A stretch of 64,000 bases of DNA. Origin: Gammaproteobacteria bacterium (GTDB lineage: Bacteria > Pseudomonadota > Gammaproteobacteria > VBWC01). Below the pieces are notes generated by a model, which saw only the letters and a program-made list of their open reading frames with translations, was not told the DNA's origin and ran no database searches. Where the stretch lies: contig VBWC01000006.1 in the NCBI GenBank assembly GCA_006218035.1, forward strand, positions 1-64,000, written 5' to 3'. A program made the position numbers and the translations under genes. Shown here one piece after another: positions 29,516-39,130 of this stretch (position 1 is the first letter of the stretch; every line of letters begins with the position of its first letter).

Positions 29516-30455
29516 TCAGTTGACCAGTGCGTCCGGGTTCATGCCCACGGTCGGCGCCGCTGCCGGACCATCGGCGTAATAGGTCCAGGTGCCGCGAGAC
29601 TGGCCGGGCCCCGCTCCCGCGCTCCATGTATGGGCGCCCGCCGTGATGCGCGATGTCTGCGAGTCGGTGTGAATATCGAAATCGCCATCGCCGCCTACCG
29701 GGCCGGGTGTGGCGGCAATCGGGGCGTCCGGTCCCAGTAGCGTCAACGTGTTGTTGTTATTGGCCGGGTCGATCGCGGTCTTGTCGGTAAACGTCTTGTT
29801 GCTCATGTCGTTCATGAAGGTCAGTGACATCTCGTTCGCCACGTTATAGCGCTGCTCGATTTTCGGCTTCCGATCCAGTTCTGTCTTGTAAAACTGTTCG
29901 CAGCCGGCCGCGTTGACGGCGCAATCGCCATTTGCGGCCAGATCGCCGTGTGCCTGGTGCATGACCACGCGCTCGATGTTGGCGGTGCCGTTGCCGGAGA
30001 TGGCGGGATCACTGTTCAACGGGTCGGAACGCGCATTGAGCGCGCCCGCGCTTGCGGTACCCTGCCCGCCCTGCCATACCGCGCCGCCCTGCCAGATATA
30101 CATGTCGAGCACGAACCCGGAGCCGGGCGAGCCGACGATCTGATGGTAATAGGTCAGCGTGCCGTCGCTGACGATCTCGCTGAAGAACGGCGTGACGTTG
30201 TCGGTCTGGCCGCCCGCCTGATTGCCGCATATTGATATTGGCGTAACCGCTGATATTGCAGCGGGCCTCGAGGTTGCCGGCGACGTTGTCGATGTCGTCC
30301 GGCACGAAATCGAGGGCGAACGGTCCGGCCACAGCTCGGCCGGGAAGGTATAGGGCTGCGCCCGCCACCATCAACGCCAGTGCCACCTTATTGAATAGTG
30401 TCAGCACGTCAAACCGCTGGTTCGCGGCGGCGCCCGAACGGGGGTCGCGGGGCAC
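29516..30455 (-). pseudogene. Secreted protein of unknown family, frameshifted paralogue of the 30592-31536 gene
   Basis: The N-terminal half starts at GTG 30455 with a signal peptide (VALALMVAGAALYLPGRAVAG). It reads to ..CNISGYANIN, then is out of frame. Deleting one base near 30230 restores CGNQAGGQTDNVTP, which aligns with CANQSGGQADTVTP in the upstream paralogue, and the rest reads through to 29516. Shared blocks include WQGG(Q/L)GTASAG, DPLNSDP, (L/I)SGNGTAN and GGDGDFDIH. One extra A on the minus strand therefore breaks an otherwise intact gene. Real decay, sequencing error and phase variation are all possible. Confidence 0.75.
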
Positions 30456-30591
30456 TTGATGTCCATACGTTTTGTAGCGACGGACAGGGAACGGCTGTTA
30501 GGTACCGTTGAAACGCGGGCTTTTGTTCGAGAAAACAACAGGGTTCGGCGGGTAGCCGATGGCGCCCGGCCGTCGCGACGGGCGGAAACGG

Positions 30592-31536
30592 TTATTGAGG
30601 CTGGTTTTCGGGATAGCCCCAGGCGGGGTTCTGCGTGGGGTCGTAGAACGATTCCCAGTCGATATCATGGATGACCGGGTCAAAGCCGAAGGTCGGCGCG
30701 GCCGACGGGCCGTCGGCATAGTACGTCCATATGCCGTTGGCTCCGTTATTGAAGGAGCCCGGCGTAAATGTGTAGGCGCCGGCGGTTACGCGCACTTTCT
30801 GCCCGTTGACGTGTATATCGAAGTCACCATCGCCGCCGAGCGGACCGGACGGCGCCTCATTGCCCGGTGCGTCGGGTCCTTTGAGTTCCAGTATATTGGT
30901 ATTGCGGCTGGGATCGATCGCGGTCCGGTCGGTCAGCGATTTGTTACGCATGTCGTTCATGAAGACCAGCAGCATCTCGTTCGGCATGTTGTACCGCTGG
31001 TCGATCAGCGGCTTCATCGTGAACTCGTCTTTGATAAATTGCTGACAAACTGCGGCCGCGGCGATACACGAGCCGCTACTATCCATGTCGCCGATCACCT
31101 GACGCACCAGGGTTAACGTGACGTTCGCGGTGCCGTTACCGGAGAGGCTCGGGTCACTGTTGAGCGGGTCGCGGTTCGCGGTGAGTTCGCCCGCACTGGC
31201 TGTTCCGAGGCCGCCCTGCCAGTTACGCGGGCCGAGCCCGATAAAGGTTTCCTGGACGAACTCTTCTCCGGGCAGGCCGATGATCGAGTGGTAGAACGCA
31301 CCTATGTCGGTGCTGAGTACTTCATTGAAAAACGGTGTGACGGTATCAGCCTGCCCGCCGGATTGATTGGCACAATTGATTTGCTGTCCCGGGCGATTGC
31401 AGTTGGATTCCAGCACGCCGCCGCGGAACTCGACAGGATTGACAGGCTGAAAGTTGAGTTCAAACGTGGCCGCGCCGGCTGATGACACCGACACGATCAA
31501 CAGCAATGAAACAACATGCCCGCCAAACGGCAACAT
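30592..31536 (-). CDS. Secreted protein of unknown family (intact paralogue)
   Basis: The 314-residue protein has a signal peptide (MLPFGGHVVSLLLIVSVSSAGAA). The mature part has Cys pairs (CNRPGQQINC, CIAAAAVC), a repeated-looking GNGTANV segment, a helical ERY/FMNDM region and a late GGDGDFDIH block followed by YYADGPSAAP. I do not recognise the family; there is no PEP-CTERM or LPXTG sorting tail. The ATG at 31536 follows GAGGGGA and is preferred over a GTG at 31554. It lies upstream of its frameshifted copy in the same direction, 136 bases apart, so the pair arose by tandem duplication. Confidence 0.8.
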   Translation of the reverse strand: MLPFGGHVVSLLLIVSVSSAGAATFELNFQPVNPVEFRGGVLESNCNRPGQQINCANQSGGQADTVTPFFNEVLSTDIGAFYHSIIGLPGEEFVQETFIGLGPRNWQGGLGTASAGELTANRDPLNSDPSLSGNGTANVTLTLVRQVIGDMDSSGSCIAAAAVCQQFIKDEFTMKPLIDQRYNMPNEMLLVFMNDMRNKSLTDRTAIDPSRNTNILELKGPDAPGNEAPSGPLGGDGDFDIHVNGQKVRVTAGAYTFTPGSFNNGANGIWTYYADGPSAAPTFGFDPVIHDIDWESFYDPTQNPAWGYPENQPQ

Positions 31537-31715
31537 TGATGTTTGTCCCCTCACCGTAAGTGTGTAACATTACCCGGGCAGAAAGTCAACAATTCATTGA
31601 AAGCAAACAACTATTCGTTCTCTTGGGGATTCTGTCGAATTTGGCCGGCGCCTTCACGATCTGCCGCCGCTTGTCCCGGCAGGGTCAGTTTTCTTAAGAT
31701 CACATAACACAACGG

Positions 31716-31967
31716 CTAACGGTGCCGTTCGCGTGCCTCGTTAACTCTCAGGTTGCGGCCGCCGAACTCCTTGCCATTGAGCGCATCGATTGCGGCAAAG
31801 GCCCCATGATTCTCCATTTCAACGAAACAGTATCCGCGGGGTTTGCCTGTATCGGGATCGGTAATCATTTTCACCGTTCGTACCGCGCCGTGTTTCGTAA
31901 ATAGTTCGCGAATGTCGTCCTCGGTCGCGCTAAAGGGCAGGTTCCCGACATATACGGATTTAAACAT
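31716..31967 (-). CDS. Small RRM-type RNA-binding protein
   Basis: The 83-residue protein is a single RNA-recognition motif with RNP2 VYVGNL at 5-10 and RNP1 RGYCFVEM at 44-51, plus LFTKHGAV and DALNGKEFGGR. Bacterial single-RRM proteins are often cold-induced and bind structured mRNA. The ATG at 31967 is the start of the RRM fold; a longer N-terminal extension has no homology. Just upstream on its strand a strong hairpin (32003-32030) lies in the probable 5' leader. Confidence 0.88.
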   Translation of the reverse strand: MFKSVYVGNLPFSATEDDIRELFTKHGAVRTVKMITDPDTGKPRGYCFVEMENHGAFAAIDALNGKEFGGRNLRVNEARERHR

Positions 31968-32307
31968 GCTTATCTGTCCACCATGGTTAACAATAACAAG
32001 TTCCGACTTGCCGCCTGGCGACAAGTCCGGAGGCCTGTGTGGTTCATCCGCTGAGCCAGGTCGTGAGTTTGATCAGGTATGTATCAGGCTAAACCAGCTT
32101 TTTATAACCGTGTGATTGGGCTGTCAAGTCGAAAATGGCGTATTCACTGGCTGTGCGGAGGGGCGGTCATATAAATTAACCCGGTCGGCACGTTCTGGTA
32201 TATGGTTATCGTTACCGACGGTCGTTGAAAGCCGCAGATCAATTGCGGTCTGGATACTCGGGGATCAGCAGATTGCTTGTCATTCCGGATCAATCGAAAG
32301 GCATGAG
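31968..32307. other. Intergenic region with a leader hairpin of the RRM gene
   Basis: No gene is apparent in this 340-base gap between divergent genes. At 32003-32030 an imperfect stem (CCGACTTG with CAAGTCCGG, plus GCC/GGC inside) would fold in the RRM leader, 36 bases before its ATG. CATATAAATTAAC near 32169 is AT-rich and might hold a promoter of the diguanylate cyclase gene. Confidence 0.35.
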
Positions 32308-33432
32308 ATGACCAGAGATCCGCTTGCCGAAAACCGGGTGTTGCGCCATCGTCTGGAAGAGCTGATGACCCAGGCGCGACACAACGAGCGCAAGATGCGT
32401 CGCTTCCAGGCGCAGGAACTCAAGCTCATCGGTCTCAATTCGCTCTTCGAGTTGATCGAGACGATTCTCTATCCGGACCGCAGCGCATTCGATTGGGATC
32501 TCGTGACGCTGTGGTTGCTGGATACGGAATATGAAATCCGGCGCGCGCTTGAGGAAGAAGGTGTCGACCTGAAAGCACATCCGTCGTTGATGTTTGCGCG
32601 CGATCGCGATGACCTCGACTCACTGTATCCGATATCCCTGTTTCCGACGCTCGGGGCATACAAGGGGAAAATCCACGAGGCGCTTTTTCCAAAGTCCCTC
32701 GGCACGCCGGGGAGCGTTGCGCTGTTACCGCTGGTACGCCACGGCAAGCTGTTCGGCAGCCTGAACGTCGGCAGTTTTTATTCGGAGCGATTTGTCCGGG
32801 GTTTCCGCACGGATTTTCTCGAGCACCTGGCGGCGGTGGTGTCTATCTGCCTGGAGAATGCGGTCAACCTGGAGCGCATCAAGCGTCTCGGCCTGACGGA
32901 CACGCTTACGGCGATCAATAACCGGCGTTACTTCGATCAGCGTCTGACGGAAGAGGTCGGTCATTCGATGCGCAATGCACAGCCGCTCTCGTGTCTGTTA
33001 CTCGATATTGATCACTTTAAGAACGTCAACGACTCCTACGGCCATCAGACCGGCGATGAAGTGCTGCGCGAGGTAGCCGCGCTGAGTCGCGCACAGTTGC
33101 GCAGCAGTGATGTTTTGTCACGCTACGGCGGTGAGGAGTTCGCGGCACTACTGGTCCACACGAACACCGAAAAAGCGCTGGAGGTGGCGGAACGTGTCCG
33201 TGAAACCATCGAGGGCTATCGCTTTTGTGGGCCGGGCGGCGCCGGTTTCCGTGTCACGTTGTCGATAGGCACCGCGACATTTGATCCCGGGTCCGACCGG
33301 GCGGGACTGGGTATACGCGGCGAGCATTTGCTCGGGTATGCCGACAAGGCGCTCTATGAAGCCAAGGCGGGCGGCAGGAACTGCGTGGTATGCGCCGGCA
33401 ATATTTCGGTCGCGGCGGAGGAATGCATGTAG
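32308..33432 (+). CDS. Diguanylate cyclase with DUF484-like sensory domain
   Basis: The 374-residue protein makes cyclic di-GMP. A coiled-coil start ([13 protein letters not shown]) leads to a GAF-like DUF484 domain (about 20-180) and then a GGDEF domain (about 210-360). The active motif is YGGEEF (GGEEF 274-278), and the product-inhibition I-site RSSD sits at 265-268, so it should be active and feedback-controlled. There is no transmembrane segment, so it senses a cytoplasmic signal. I chose the ATG at 32308, because the upstream in-frame extension has no coding character. Confidence 0.9.
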   Translation: MTRDPLAENRVLRHRLEELMTQARHNERKMRRFQAQELKLIGLNSLFELIETILYPDRSAFDWDLVTLWLLDTEYEIRRALEEEGVDLKAHPSLMFARDRDDLDSLYPISLFPTLGAYKGKIHEALFPKSLGTPGSVALLPLVRHGKLFGSLNVGSFYSERFVRGFRTDFLEHLAAVVSICLENAVNLERIKRLGLTDTLTAINNRRYFDQRLTEEVGHSMRNAQPLSCLLLDIDHFKNVNDSYGHQTGDEVLREVAALSRAQLRSSDVLSRYGGEEFAALLVHTNTEKALEVAERVRETIEGYRFCGPGGAGFRVTLSIGTATFDPGSDRAGLGIRGEHLLGYADKALYEAKAGGRNCVVCAGNISVAAEECM

Positions 33433-33509
33433 CGGCGAAACCGCTGGTTTCGCAATCTGTGGAACCTTTCCTGCAAAAGAAATGTTACACTTTCGCCGGG
33501 GTTAAAATA

Positions 33510-34055
33510 ATGTCGGCAATGCGAGCGACCAATCTGAAATTCAGTCATAAAAACAGCTTCACCCGCGAAGAACTGTTGGCGTGTGGCCGTGGCGAACTTT
33601 TCGGGCCGGGAAACGCGTTGTTGCCGCAACCACCGATGCTGATGTTTGATCGCATCGTCGATATATCGCTGGACGGTGGCGCCTATGGTAAGGGGCAGGC
33701 GGTGGCCGAACTCGGTATTGATCCCGACCTGTGGTTTTTCAAATGCCATTTCCAGGGTGATCCGGTGATGCCGGGTTGTCTCGGTGTGGACGCGCTGTGG
33801 CAACTGGTCGGGTTCTATCTCGGCTGGCTCGGCAGTCCCGGCCGCGGCCGGGCACTGGGCACCGGCGAGGTCAAGTTCAGTGGCCAGGTGACGCCGAAAA
33901 ACCGTTTGGTTACCTACCGAATCGATCTGAAACGCGTGATTACCCGAAAGGTGTGCATGGGTATCGCCGACGGTGCCGTGGAAGTCGACGGGCGTGCGAT
34001 CTACGCCGCCAAGGATCTGCGTGTGGGGCTTTTTACGTCAACCGAAAATTTCTAG
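33510..34055 (+). CDS. fabA: 3-hydroxydecanoyl-ACP dehydratase/isomerase FabA
   Basis: FabA dehydrates 3-hydroxydecanoyl-ACP and isomerises the product to the cis-3 form, starting unsaturated fatty-acid synthesis. The 181-residue protein has the hot-dog catalytic signature [20 protein letters not shown] with active-site His and Asp, followed by [13 protein letters not shown] and [11 protein letters not shown]. The ATG at 33510 is favoured; the next ATG, three codons later, is possible. fabB follows after ten bases, the usual FabA-FabB operon, so the cell uses the classic anaerobic pathway for unsaturated lipids. Confidence 0.96.
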   Translation: MSAMRATNLKFSHKNSFTREELLACGRGELFGPGNALLPQPPMLMFDRIVDISLDGGAYGKGQAVAELGIDPDLWFFKCHFQGDPVMPGCLGVDALWQLVGFYLGWLGSPGRGRALGTGEVKFSGQVTPKNRLVTYRIDLKRVITRKVCMGIADGAVEVDGRAIYAAKDLRVGLFTSTENF

Positions 34056-34065
34056 GGTTACATCC

Positions 34066-35283
34066 GTGAGACGTGTCGTCATCACCGGCCTCGGAATCGT
34101 ATCCAGTATAGGCAATAACAAACAGGAAGTGCTGGCGTCTCTGCAACAGGGTCGCTCCGGCATCGAGTTTACCCAGGAGTACACGGAGCTTGGTTTCCGC
34201 TCGCACGTCTGCGGGCCGATGCGCATCAATACGGATGAACTGATCGACCGCAAAATCCGGCGTTTCATGGGCGACGGAGCGGCATTCAATTATCTGGCGA
34301 TGCAACAGGCGATCGCCGATTCCGGTCTTGGTGACGGCGATATTTCGAACCGGCGCACGGGCTTGATCATGGGTTCCGGCGGGCCATCGACGGAAAACAT
34401 CGTGCAGGCGGCGGATCTGTTGCGCAGCAAGGGGCTACGCAAGGTGGGTCCATACATGGTGCCGCGTACGATGTCGAGTACGACCTCGGCGTGTCTGGCG
34501 ACACCGTTCAAAATCAAGGGCGTCAATTATTCGATCAGTTCCGCCTGCGCAACCAGCTCGCACTGCATAGGCAATGGCAGCGAACTGATCCAGTACGGCA
34601 AGCAAGACATCGTATTCGCCGGCGGCGGCGAAGAAGTTCACTGGTCGTTATCGGTGATGTTCGATGCGATGGGTGCGCTGTCGTCCAAATACAATGACGC
34701 GCCGACGACGGCGTCGCGTCCGTATGATGCGACCCGCGACGGATTTGTGATTTCCGGCGGAGGCGGTGTCGTAGTGCTCGAAGAACTCGAACATGCCCGG
34801 CGGCGTGGAGCCCGGATCTATGCGGAACTGGTTGGCTACGGCGCAACGTCGGACGGTTATGACATGGTCCAGCCGTCGGGTGAAGGCGCGGTGCGCTGCA
34901 TGCAGCAAGCGCTGGAGACCGTCGATACGCCGATTGATTATATCAATGCCCACGGCACCAGCACGCCGGCGGGCGATATCACCGAGTTGCGCGCCGTCAG
35001 CGAGGTATTCGGGGCAGCTCGGCCGCCGCTCTCGTCGACAAAATCGCTGACCGGTCACGCGCTCGGCGCCGCGGGTGTGCATGAAGCCATCTACAGTTTG
35101 CTGATGATGGAAAACAGTTTTATCGCGGCGTCCGCCAATATCACTGAACTCGATCCGGCTGCCGACGGCTATCCGATCGTCACCAAACGGCGCGATGGCG
35201 TCGCACTGACCACCGTGATGAGCAACAGCTTCGGTTTTGGCGGAACAAACGCTACGCTGGTGTTCCGCAAGGTCACGCGCTAG
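34066..35283 (+). CDS. fabB: 3-oxoacyl-ACP synthase I FabB
   Basis: This condensing enzyme elongates cis-3-decenoyl-ACP. The 405-residue protein has the catalytic triad in order: Cys in [12 protein letters not shown], His in [11 protein letters not shown] and His in [12 protein letters not shown], ending with [13 protein letters not shown]. The GTG start at 34066 aligns with the family start ([13 protein letters not shown]). It is in an operon with fabA. Its stop overlaps by four bases the stop region of the convergent pentapeptide-repeat gene. Confidence 0.97.
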   Translation: MRRVVITGLGIVSSIGNNKQEVLASLQQGRSGIEFTQEYTELGFRSHVCGPMRINTDELIDRKIRRFMGDGAAFNYLAMQQAIADSGLGDGDISNRRTGLIMGSGGPSTENIVQAADLLRSKGLRKVGPYMVPRTMSSTTSACLATPFKIKGVNYSISSACATSSHCIGNGSELIQYGKQDIVFAGGGEEVHWSLSVMFDAMGALSSKYNDAPTTASRPYDATRDGFVISGGGGVVVLEELEHARRRGARIYAELVGYGATSDGYDMVQPSGEGAVRCMQQALETVDTPIDYINAHGTSTPAGDITELRAVSEVFGAARPPLSSTKSLTGHALGAAGVHEAIYSLLMMENSFIAASANITELDPAADGYPIVTKRRDGVALTTVMSNSFGFGGTNATLVFRKVTR

Positions 35284-35645
35284 TCGCCGGCTGCGCGCTG
35301 GGCGCTGTCCAGATTCACACCGCTTAAATCCGCCGCCGCGCCGATATCGGTGCCGAAAAGCCTCGTTCCCAGCACGATTGCATCACGCATAACCGCGCCG
35401 GTGAGCCGCGCTCCCGAGAGGTCGGCGAACGCGAGATTCGCCCGGCTCAGATTCGCGCCGCTTAAATCAGCAAGGCGCAGATCGGCGTTGGCGAGATCGG
35501 CGCCGGACAGGTCCGCATTGCGCAGGTCGATCTGGATCAGATTCGCCTCCTTCAGATCGAGGCCCGCCAGACAGGCGCCGGACAAGGTTTCAGCGTCTAC
35601 TCTCGCCAGTGCCGTAAAGCCCTTTCTATCGTAGATCGTGATCAT
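35280..35645 (-). CDS. Pentapeptide-repeat protein
   Basis: The 121-residue protein is mostly A(D/N)Lxx repeats ([20 protein letters not shown]..), about a dozen of them, forming a right-handed quadrilateral beta-helix. It resembles small pentapeptide proteins such as DNA-gyrase mimics, but no specific family is recognised. The ATG at 35645 overlaps the stop codon of the upstream sugar kinase gene (ATGA), so translation is coupled. No resistance function can be inferred. Confidence 0.85.
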   Translation of the reverse strand: MITIYDRKGFTALARVDAETLSGACLAGLDLKEANLIQIDLRNADLSGADLANADLRLADLSGANLSRANLAFADLSGARLTGAVMRDAIVLGTRLFGTDIGAAADLSGVNLDSAQRAAGD

Positions 35646-36517
35646 TGTTTGTGTGACCGCAGATCGAATCCTGTCTGGCCGCATTTTTTCCCCGCCAGTT
35701 GGCAGCCTTGTTCCAGCGCAGCAGCCATATCCAGACCGCGTACGCGCGCATCGATATATCCGGCGATGAACGTATCGCCGGCACCGACGGTGTCGACCAT
35801 CTGCAGCGGCGGACAGGCGGGCCGGTGGATCAGGTCGCCGGTTTCGTCGATGCCGTACGCGCCCTGCACGCCCCAGGTACAAACCAGTTCCGTGACCGGC
35901 CGCCGCTGGTGCGCGGTCGCCAGAAATTCCTCCGGGCCGCCGGCCCCCGCCGCGGTAACGTACGGCGTTGAGAAGAACAATACCGCGGGACCGTCGAACA
36001 ACGATTCAATGCCGTTGCGGTGTTTCTCGATTTCCACGGATATCGGCGGCGGGTCCGCCAGCCGTCGCACATGGTCGAGCATTTGCCTAGCTTCAGGCAC
36101 ATTGCGTCCCTCAAAATGCAGCCAGTCGAACGCGGACAGGTCGATTTTTGCGAAGTCCCCGAAACTGAATTCAATCAGGTCACGGTAGTGAACAATCGTG
36201 CGCGTACCGTTGCGGCGATTCAGCGTGATATACGAGGTTGGCACCTTGCCGGTCGATGCCAGCCGCACGGTATCCATTTCGATGCCGAAACCGGCCAAGT
36301 CATCCCGTATCACCCGGGCCTCAGGTCCATCGGTCAGCACGCCACCCCAGCAACACCGGTGCCCAAGCTGGCTGAGTACGACCAGCGTGTTGGTGACGTT
36401 GCCGCCCCGCGCGATGCGCTGTTCCAGCGCGCGCACTTCATCATCTTCCCGCGGATAATCCGCGACCGTATTGATGATATCGAGCGCTGCGATACCAATG
36501 CCGAGTATGCGTGCCAT
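35642..36517 (-). CDS. PfkB-family sugar kinase (ketohexokinase/ribokinase-like)
   Basis: The 291-residue protein is a PfkB carbohydrate or nucleoside kinase. The N-terminal signature (GIAALDIINTVADYP, RGGNVTNTLVVLSQLG) and the C-terminal motif DTVGAGDTFIAGYI carry the anion hole and the catalytic Asp. The sequence seems nearest to ketohexokinase-like members, but the substrate is not certain. It is the first gene of a two-gene unit with the pentapeptide-repeat gene. Confidence 0.9.
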   Translation of the reverse strand: MARILGIGIAALDIINTVADYPREDDEVRALEQRIARGGNVTNTLVVLSQLGHRCCWGGVLTDGPEARVIRDDLAGFGIEMDTVRLASTGKVPTSYITLNRRNGTRTIVHYRDLIEFSFGDFAKIDLSAFDWLHFEGRNVPEARQMLDHVRRLADPPPISVEIEKHRNGIESLFDGPAVLFFSTPYVTAAGAGGPEEFLATAHQRRPVTELVCTWGVQGAYGIDETGDLIHRPACPPLQMVDTVGAGDTFIAGYIDARVRGLDMAAALEQGCQLAGKKCGQTGFDLRSHKQ

Positions 36518-36545
36518 GGTGGGCCGATTTGAACGCGGCCGGCCG

Positions 36546-36845
36546 TCAGCCCGGTTTCTTCTTCAGGCAGCACATTGGAACGTAATTCAGGCTGATCAGC
36601 TCGATCACCAGCCAGCATGGGAACAAATAAATCAGGTTCCAGTAGTTGCCGGTGAAATGGGCGATCGAGGGCCACCAGATCACATTCCAGATATGGAAAA
36701 AGTACACTACAACCATTAGATAGGGGTTCGCGCACAAACGCGTGCCGCAACTGGAGCAATGTGTCGTGAGCCAGAGATCCAGCCGGAATTTGTCACGCAG
36801 TAAAACGGTCTCTTTCTGGCAGCGTGGACACGCAAAACCGGGCAT
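36546..36845 (-). CDS. Small zinc-ribbon membrane protein, unknown
   Basis: The 99-residue protein has two Cys pairs, CPRC at 6-9 and CSSCG near 31, which form a likely zinc ribbon. Two hydrophobic, aromatic-rich segments follow (YLMVVVYFFHIWNVIWWP and YWNLIYLFPCWLVIELISL), and the tail is basic (CCLKKKPG). It looks like an inner-membrane protein with a cytoplasmic zinc finger. Not recognised further. It lies just upstream of the sugar kinase on the same strand, 29 bases apart, and may be part of that unit. Confidence 0.75.
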   Translation of the reverse strand: MPGFACPRCQKETVLLRDKFRLDLWLTTHCSSCGTRLCANPYLMVVVYFFHIWNVIWWPSIAHFTGNYWNLIYLFPCWLVIELISLNYVPMCCLKKKPG

Positions 36846-36970
36846 GTACCGTTTCTCCGCGAGTGATTAACCTTTACGGTGGCAGCGTGGCGCAAAGTCC
36901 CCCGCTGCTCCCGCTGCCGGAATTGGTACAATTATAGCGGCTTTCATTAATAAGGCGACAGGCAAAAACG

Positions 36971-37513
36971 ATGATACGAATCGTGCAATGGATGACCAGT
37001 ATGCTGCTGTTGGGGGCGCTGTATGGTTGCGACGGCAATACGCCGTTAATGAAGGACGTGGTTGGCGGCGATGCCGAGCAGGTAGCGGCCGCCATGCGCG
37101 CCGGTGCCGACGTCAACGCACAGAACAACTATGGCTGGACGGCGTTGATGCACGCGGCGCGTGCCGGGAACACGCCGCTGGTACTATTGTTGCTGGCCAA
37201 TGGCGCGGCCGTCGACGCCCGCGACAATGACGGCTGGACAGCGCTGATGCGCGCCGCCGAGAAAGGCCGTGTCGCCGCCGTCGCGACGTTGCTTGAGCAT
37301 GGCGCCGATGTCAACGCGCGTAACAAGGCGGACTGGACACCGTTGCATTGGGCGGCAGTACAAGGACATGAACAGGTGGTACGTGTATTGCTGGATGCCG
37401 GTGCCGACGTGAAGATCAAAAACAGCAGTGGCTGGACCGCGTGGATGGGAGCAATACGTGAAGAGCATGCCGGCATCATCGCCATGCTGGAGCAGGCCGG
37501 CGCGCGTGAATGA
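36971..37513 (+). CDS. Ankyrin-repeat lipoprotein
   Basis: The 180-residue protein has a signal peptide ending LLLGALYGC, with the lipobox Cys directly before DGNTPLMKD. Four to five ankyrin repeats follow, of the form GWTALMHAARAGNTPLVLLLLANGA and DWTPLHWAAVQGHEQVVRVLLDAGADV. It would be a periplasmic, membrane-anchored protein for protein-protein contact. Partner unknown; catalase-linked AnkB-type proteins are a distant analogy only. Confidence 0.88.
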   Translation: MIRIVQWMTSMLLLGALYGCDGNTPLMKDVVGGDAEQVAAAMRAGADVNAQNNYGWTALMHAARAGNTPLVLLLLANGAAVDARDNDGWTALMRAAEKGRVAAVATLLEHGADVNARNKADWTPLHWAAVQGHEQVVRVLLDAGADVKIKNSSGWTAWMGAIREEHAGIIAMLEQAGARE

Positions 37514-37539
37514 CGAGGCGTTGGTTCGATATCAGCGGC

Positions 37540-37947
37540 TCAGTTGCTGATATGCAGGACGATTTCCCGTTGTGCTCCGGTGTGACGATGCTCCCACAGG
37601 TAGATACCTTGCCAGATGCCAAGGGCGAGCCGTCCGCCCACTATCGGAATCGACAGGCTCGTGGCGGTTAACGCCGACTTGATATGAGACGGCATGTCGT
37701 CGGGCCCCTCGCTGGTGTGGGTATAAAGCGGGTCATTTTCCCTGGCCAACCGGTTGAACCACCTTTCCAGATCGTGTTGTGCCGACGGATCCGCGTTCTC
37801 CTGTATGGTCAGGCTTGCCGACGTATGCCGGATAAACACCGTGCACAAACCATCGTCGATACCGAACGGGCCTATCGCCACGTCGATACTTCCGGTGATG
37901 TCGTGCAGCCCCTGTCGGTTGGTCTGAACCACGAACTGCTTGATCAC
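37540..37947 (-). CDS. YjbQ-family protein (UPF0047)
   Basis: The 135-residue protein matches YjbQ/UPF0047, a conserved metal-binding family with weak thiamine-phosphate synthase activity reported for E. coli YjbQ. Motifs are CTVFIRHTSASLTIQENADP, HIKSALTATSLSIPI and LGIWQGIYLWEHR. It converges on the ankyrin gene with 27 bases between. The physiological role of the family is unsettled. Confidence 0.92.
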   Translation of the reverse strand: MIKQFVVQTNRQGLHDITGSIDVAIGPFGIDDGLCTVFIRHTSASLTIQENADPSAQHDLERWFNRLARENDPLYTHTSEGPDDMPSHIKSALTATSLSIPIVGGRLALGIWQGIYLWEHRHTGAQREIVLHISN

Positions 37948-38059
37948 GTATAGTCCTCACGCCTGCCCTGGATGGCGGGTATATTTATTTCCGCAGGTTA
38001 ATATCCGGGGATTCGTGCGCCTATAATATCTGCATTTGGAATAGACCGGGGTCGCAGGT

Positions 38060-39130
38060 ATGAATAGCAAGACGGGTAAAAAACTGCTCTTGTCCGGCAC
38101 GGTGATCGTCGCCGGAGTCATCGCGCTAGCCGCCGTTGGGTCAAGCGCCGCGGTTACCCCGTCTGCGGCCGATAGCGATATTCATCACGAGGCACGGCGA
38201 AACTGCGTTTCATGTCACGAAAGCGGGGTTGCCGATGCGGCGCTTCAGGATAACAGCGGCAAATGCGCCGCCTGCCATCCGGCATCGTTTATCAAGGCGT
38301 CCACGGCCAGGGCAATAAAGGAGCAGACTGCCACGAAGGTCATGCCGGCGCCCAGTGACGATCTGCTGCCGGGCATGTCGGTACCGATGTATTACCCGCA
38401 GACGCGTATTGGCGCGGATCCCAATCCGATGGTCCGGATTCAGGCCGGAGAATTCACCATGGGCAGCGACAATCGGCTGCCGGACGAAGGGCCGGCCCAT
38501 ATCGTCAATCTGAAAGCATTCATGATCGATCGATACGAAGTGACCAATCTGCAATACAAGCAATTCATCGACGCGACCAGCCACCGTTCACCTTCGCATT
38601 TTCGCAATCGCACGTTTCCGCCGGGCAAGGCCGATCATCCGGTCACCTTCGTTTCCTGGTATGACGCGACAGATTACTGCGCCTGGGCCGGCAAGCGGTT
38701 GCCGACGGATGCCGAATGGGAAAAGGCGGCGCGTGGCACTGACCGGCGCACCTTCGCCTGGGGGAATGAATTCGATACCAACAACGCCAATACGCCAGTG
38801 CGTTGGGAACGTTTGAAACTCGAGGGCGATACCACGCCGGTCGGCGCATTCGCGGCAGGTGCGAGTTCCTACGGTGTTTATGATATGTCGGGCAACGTCT
38901 GGGAATGGACGTCGTCATGGTATCTCGCCTATCCGGGGAATACGCGGGCAACGGAAAATTACGGTGAGAAATACAAGACCCTGAAAGGCGGCTCGTGGTG
39001 GGATTGCTCTTTCTATCAGTGCGGCATATCGGCGCCGGTGTTCAATCGCAGTTTTTTCAACGCCAATGTGAAGAACTCCAGTTTCGGCTTCCGCTGCGCC
39101 CAGGACGTTACGGACAACGTGGCATCGTGA
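38060..39130 (+). CDS. Di-haem cytochrome c segment fused to a formylglycine-generating-enzyme (FGE)-like domain
   Basis: The 356-residue protein has an N-terminal signal or anchor helix (about 8-30), then two c-type haem motifs, CVSCH at 49-53 and CAACH at 69-73. The rest (about 125-345) is a sulfatase-modifying-factor/FGE domain (VRIQAGEFTMGSDN, YEVTNLQYKQFI, AGKRLPTDAEWEKAARG, YDMSGNVWEWT, GFRC). Cys316 and Cys321 (WWDCSFYQC) have the same four-residue spacing as the FGE active-site pair, so the catalytic dithiol may be kept. The stop overlaps the start of the next gene, another FGE-like protein. No sulfatase is nearby. Function unknown; haem attachment implies an electron-transfer link in the periplasm. 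Confidence 0.88.
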   Translation: MNSKTGKKLLLSGTVIVAGVIALAAVGSSAAVTPSAADSDIHHEARRNCVSCHESGVADAALQDNSGKCAACHPASFIKASTARAIKEQTATKVMPAPSDDLLPGMSVPMYYPQTRIGADPNPMVRIQAGEFTMGSDNRLPDEGPAHIVNLKAFMIDRYEVTNLQYKQFIDATSHRSPSHFRNRTFPPGKADHPVTFVSWYDATDYCAWAGKRLPTDAEWEKAARGTDRRTFAWGNEFDTNNANTPVRWERLKLEGDTTPVGAFAAGASSYGVYDMSGNVWEWTSSWYLAYPGNTRATENYGEKYKTLKGGSWWDCSFYQCGISAPVFNRSFFNANVKNSSFGFRCAQDVTDNVAS

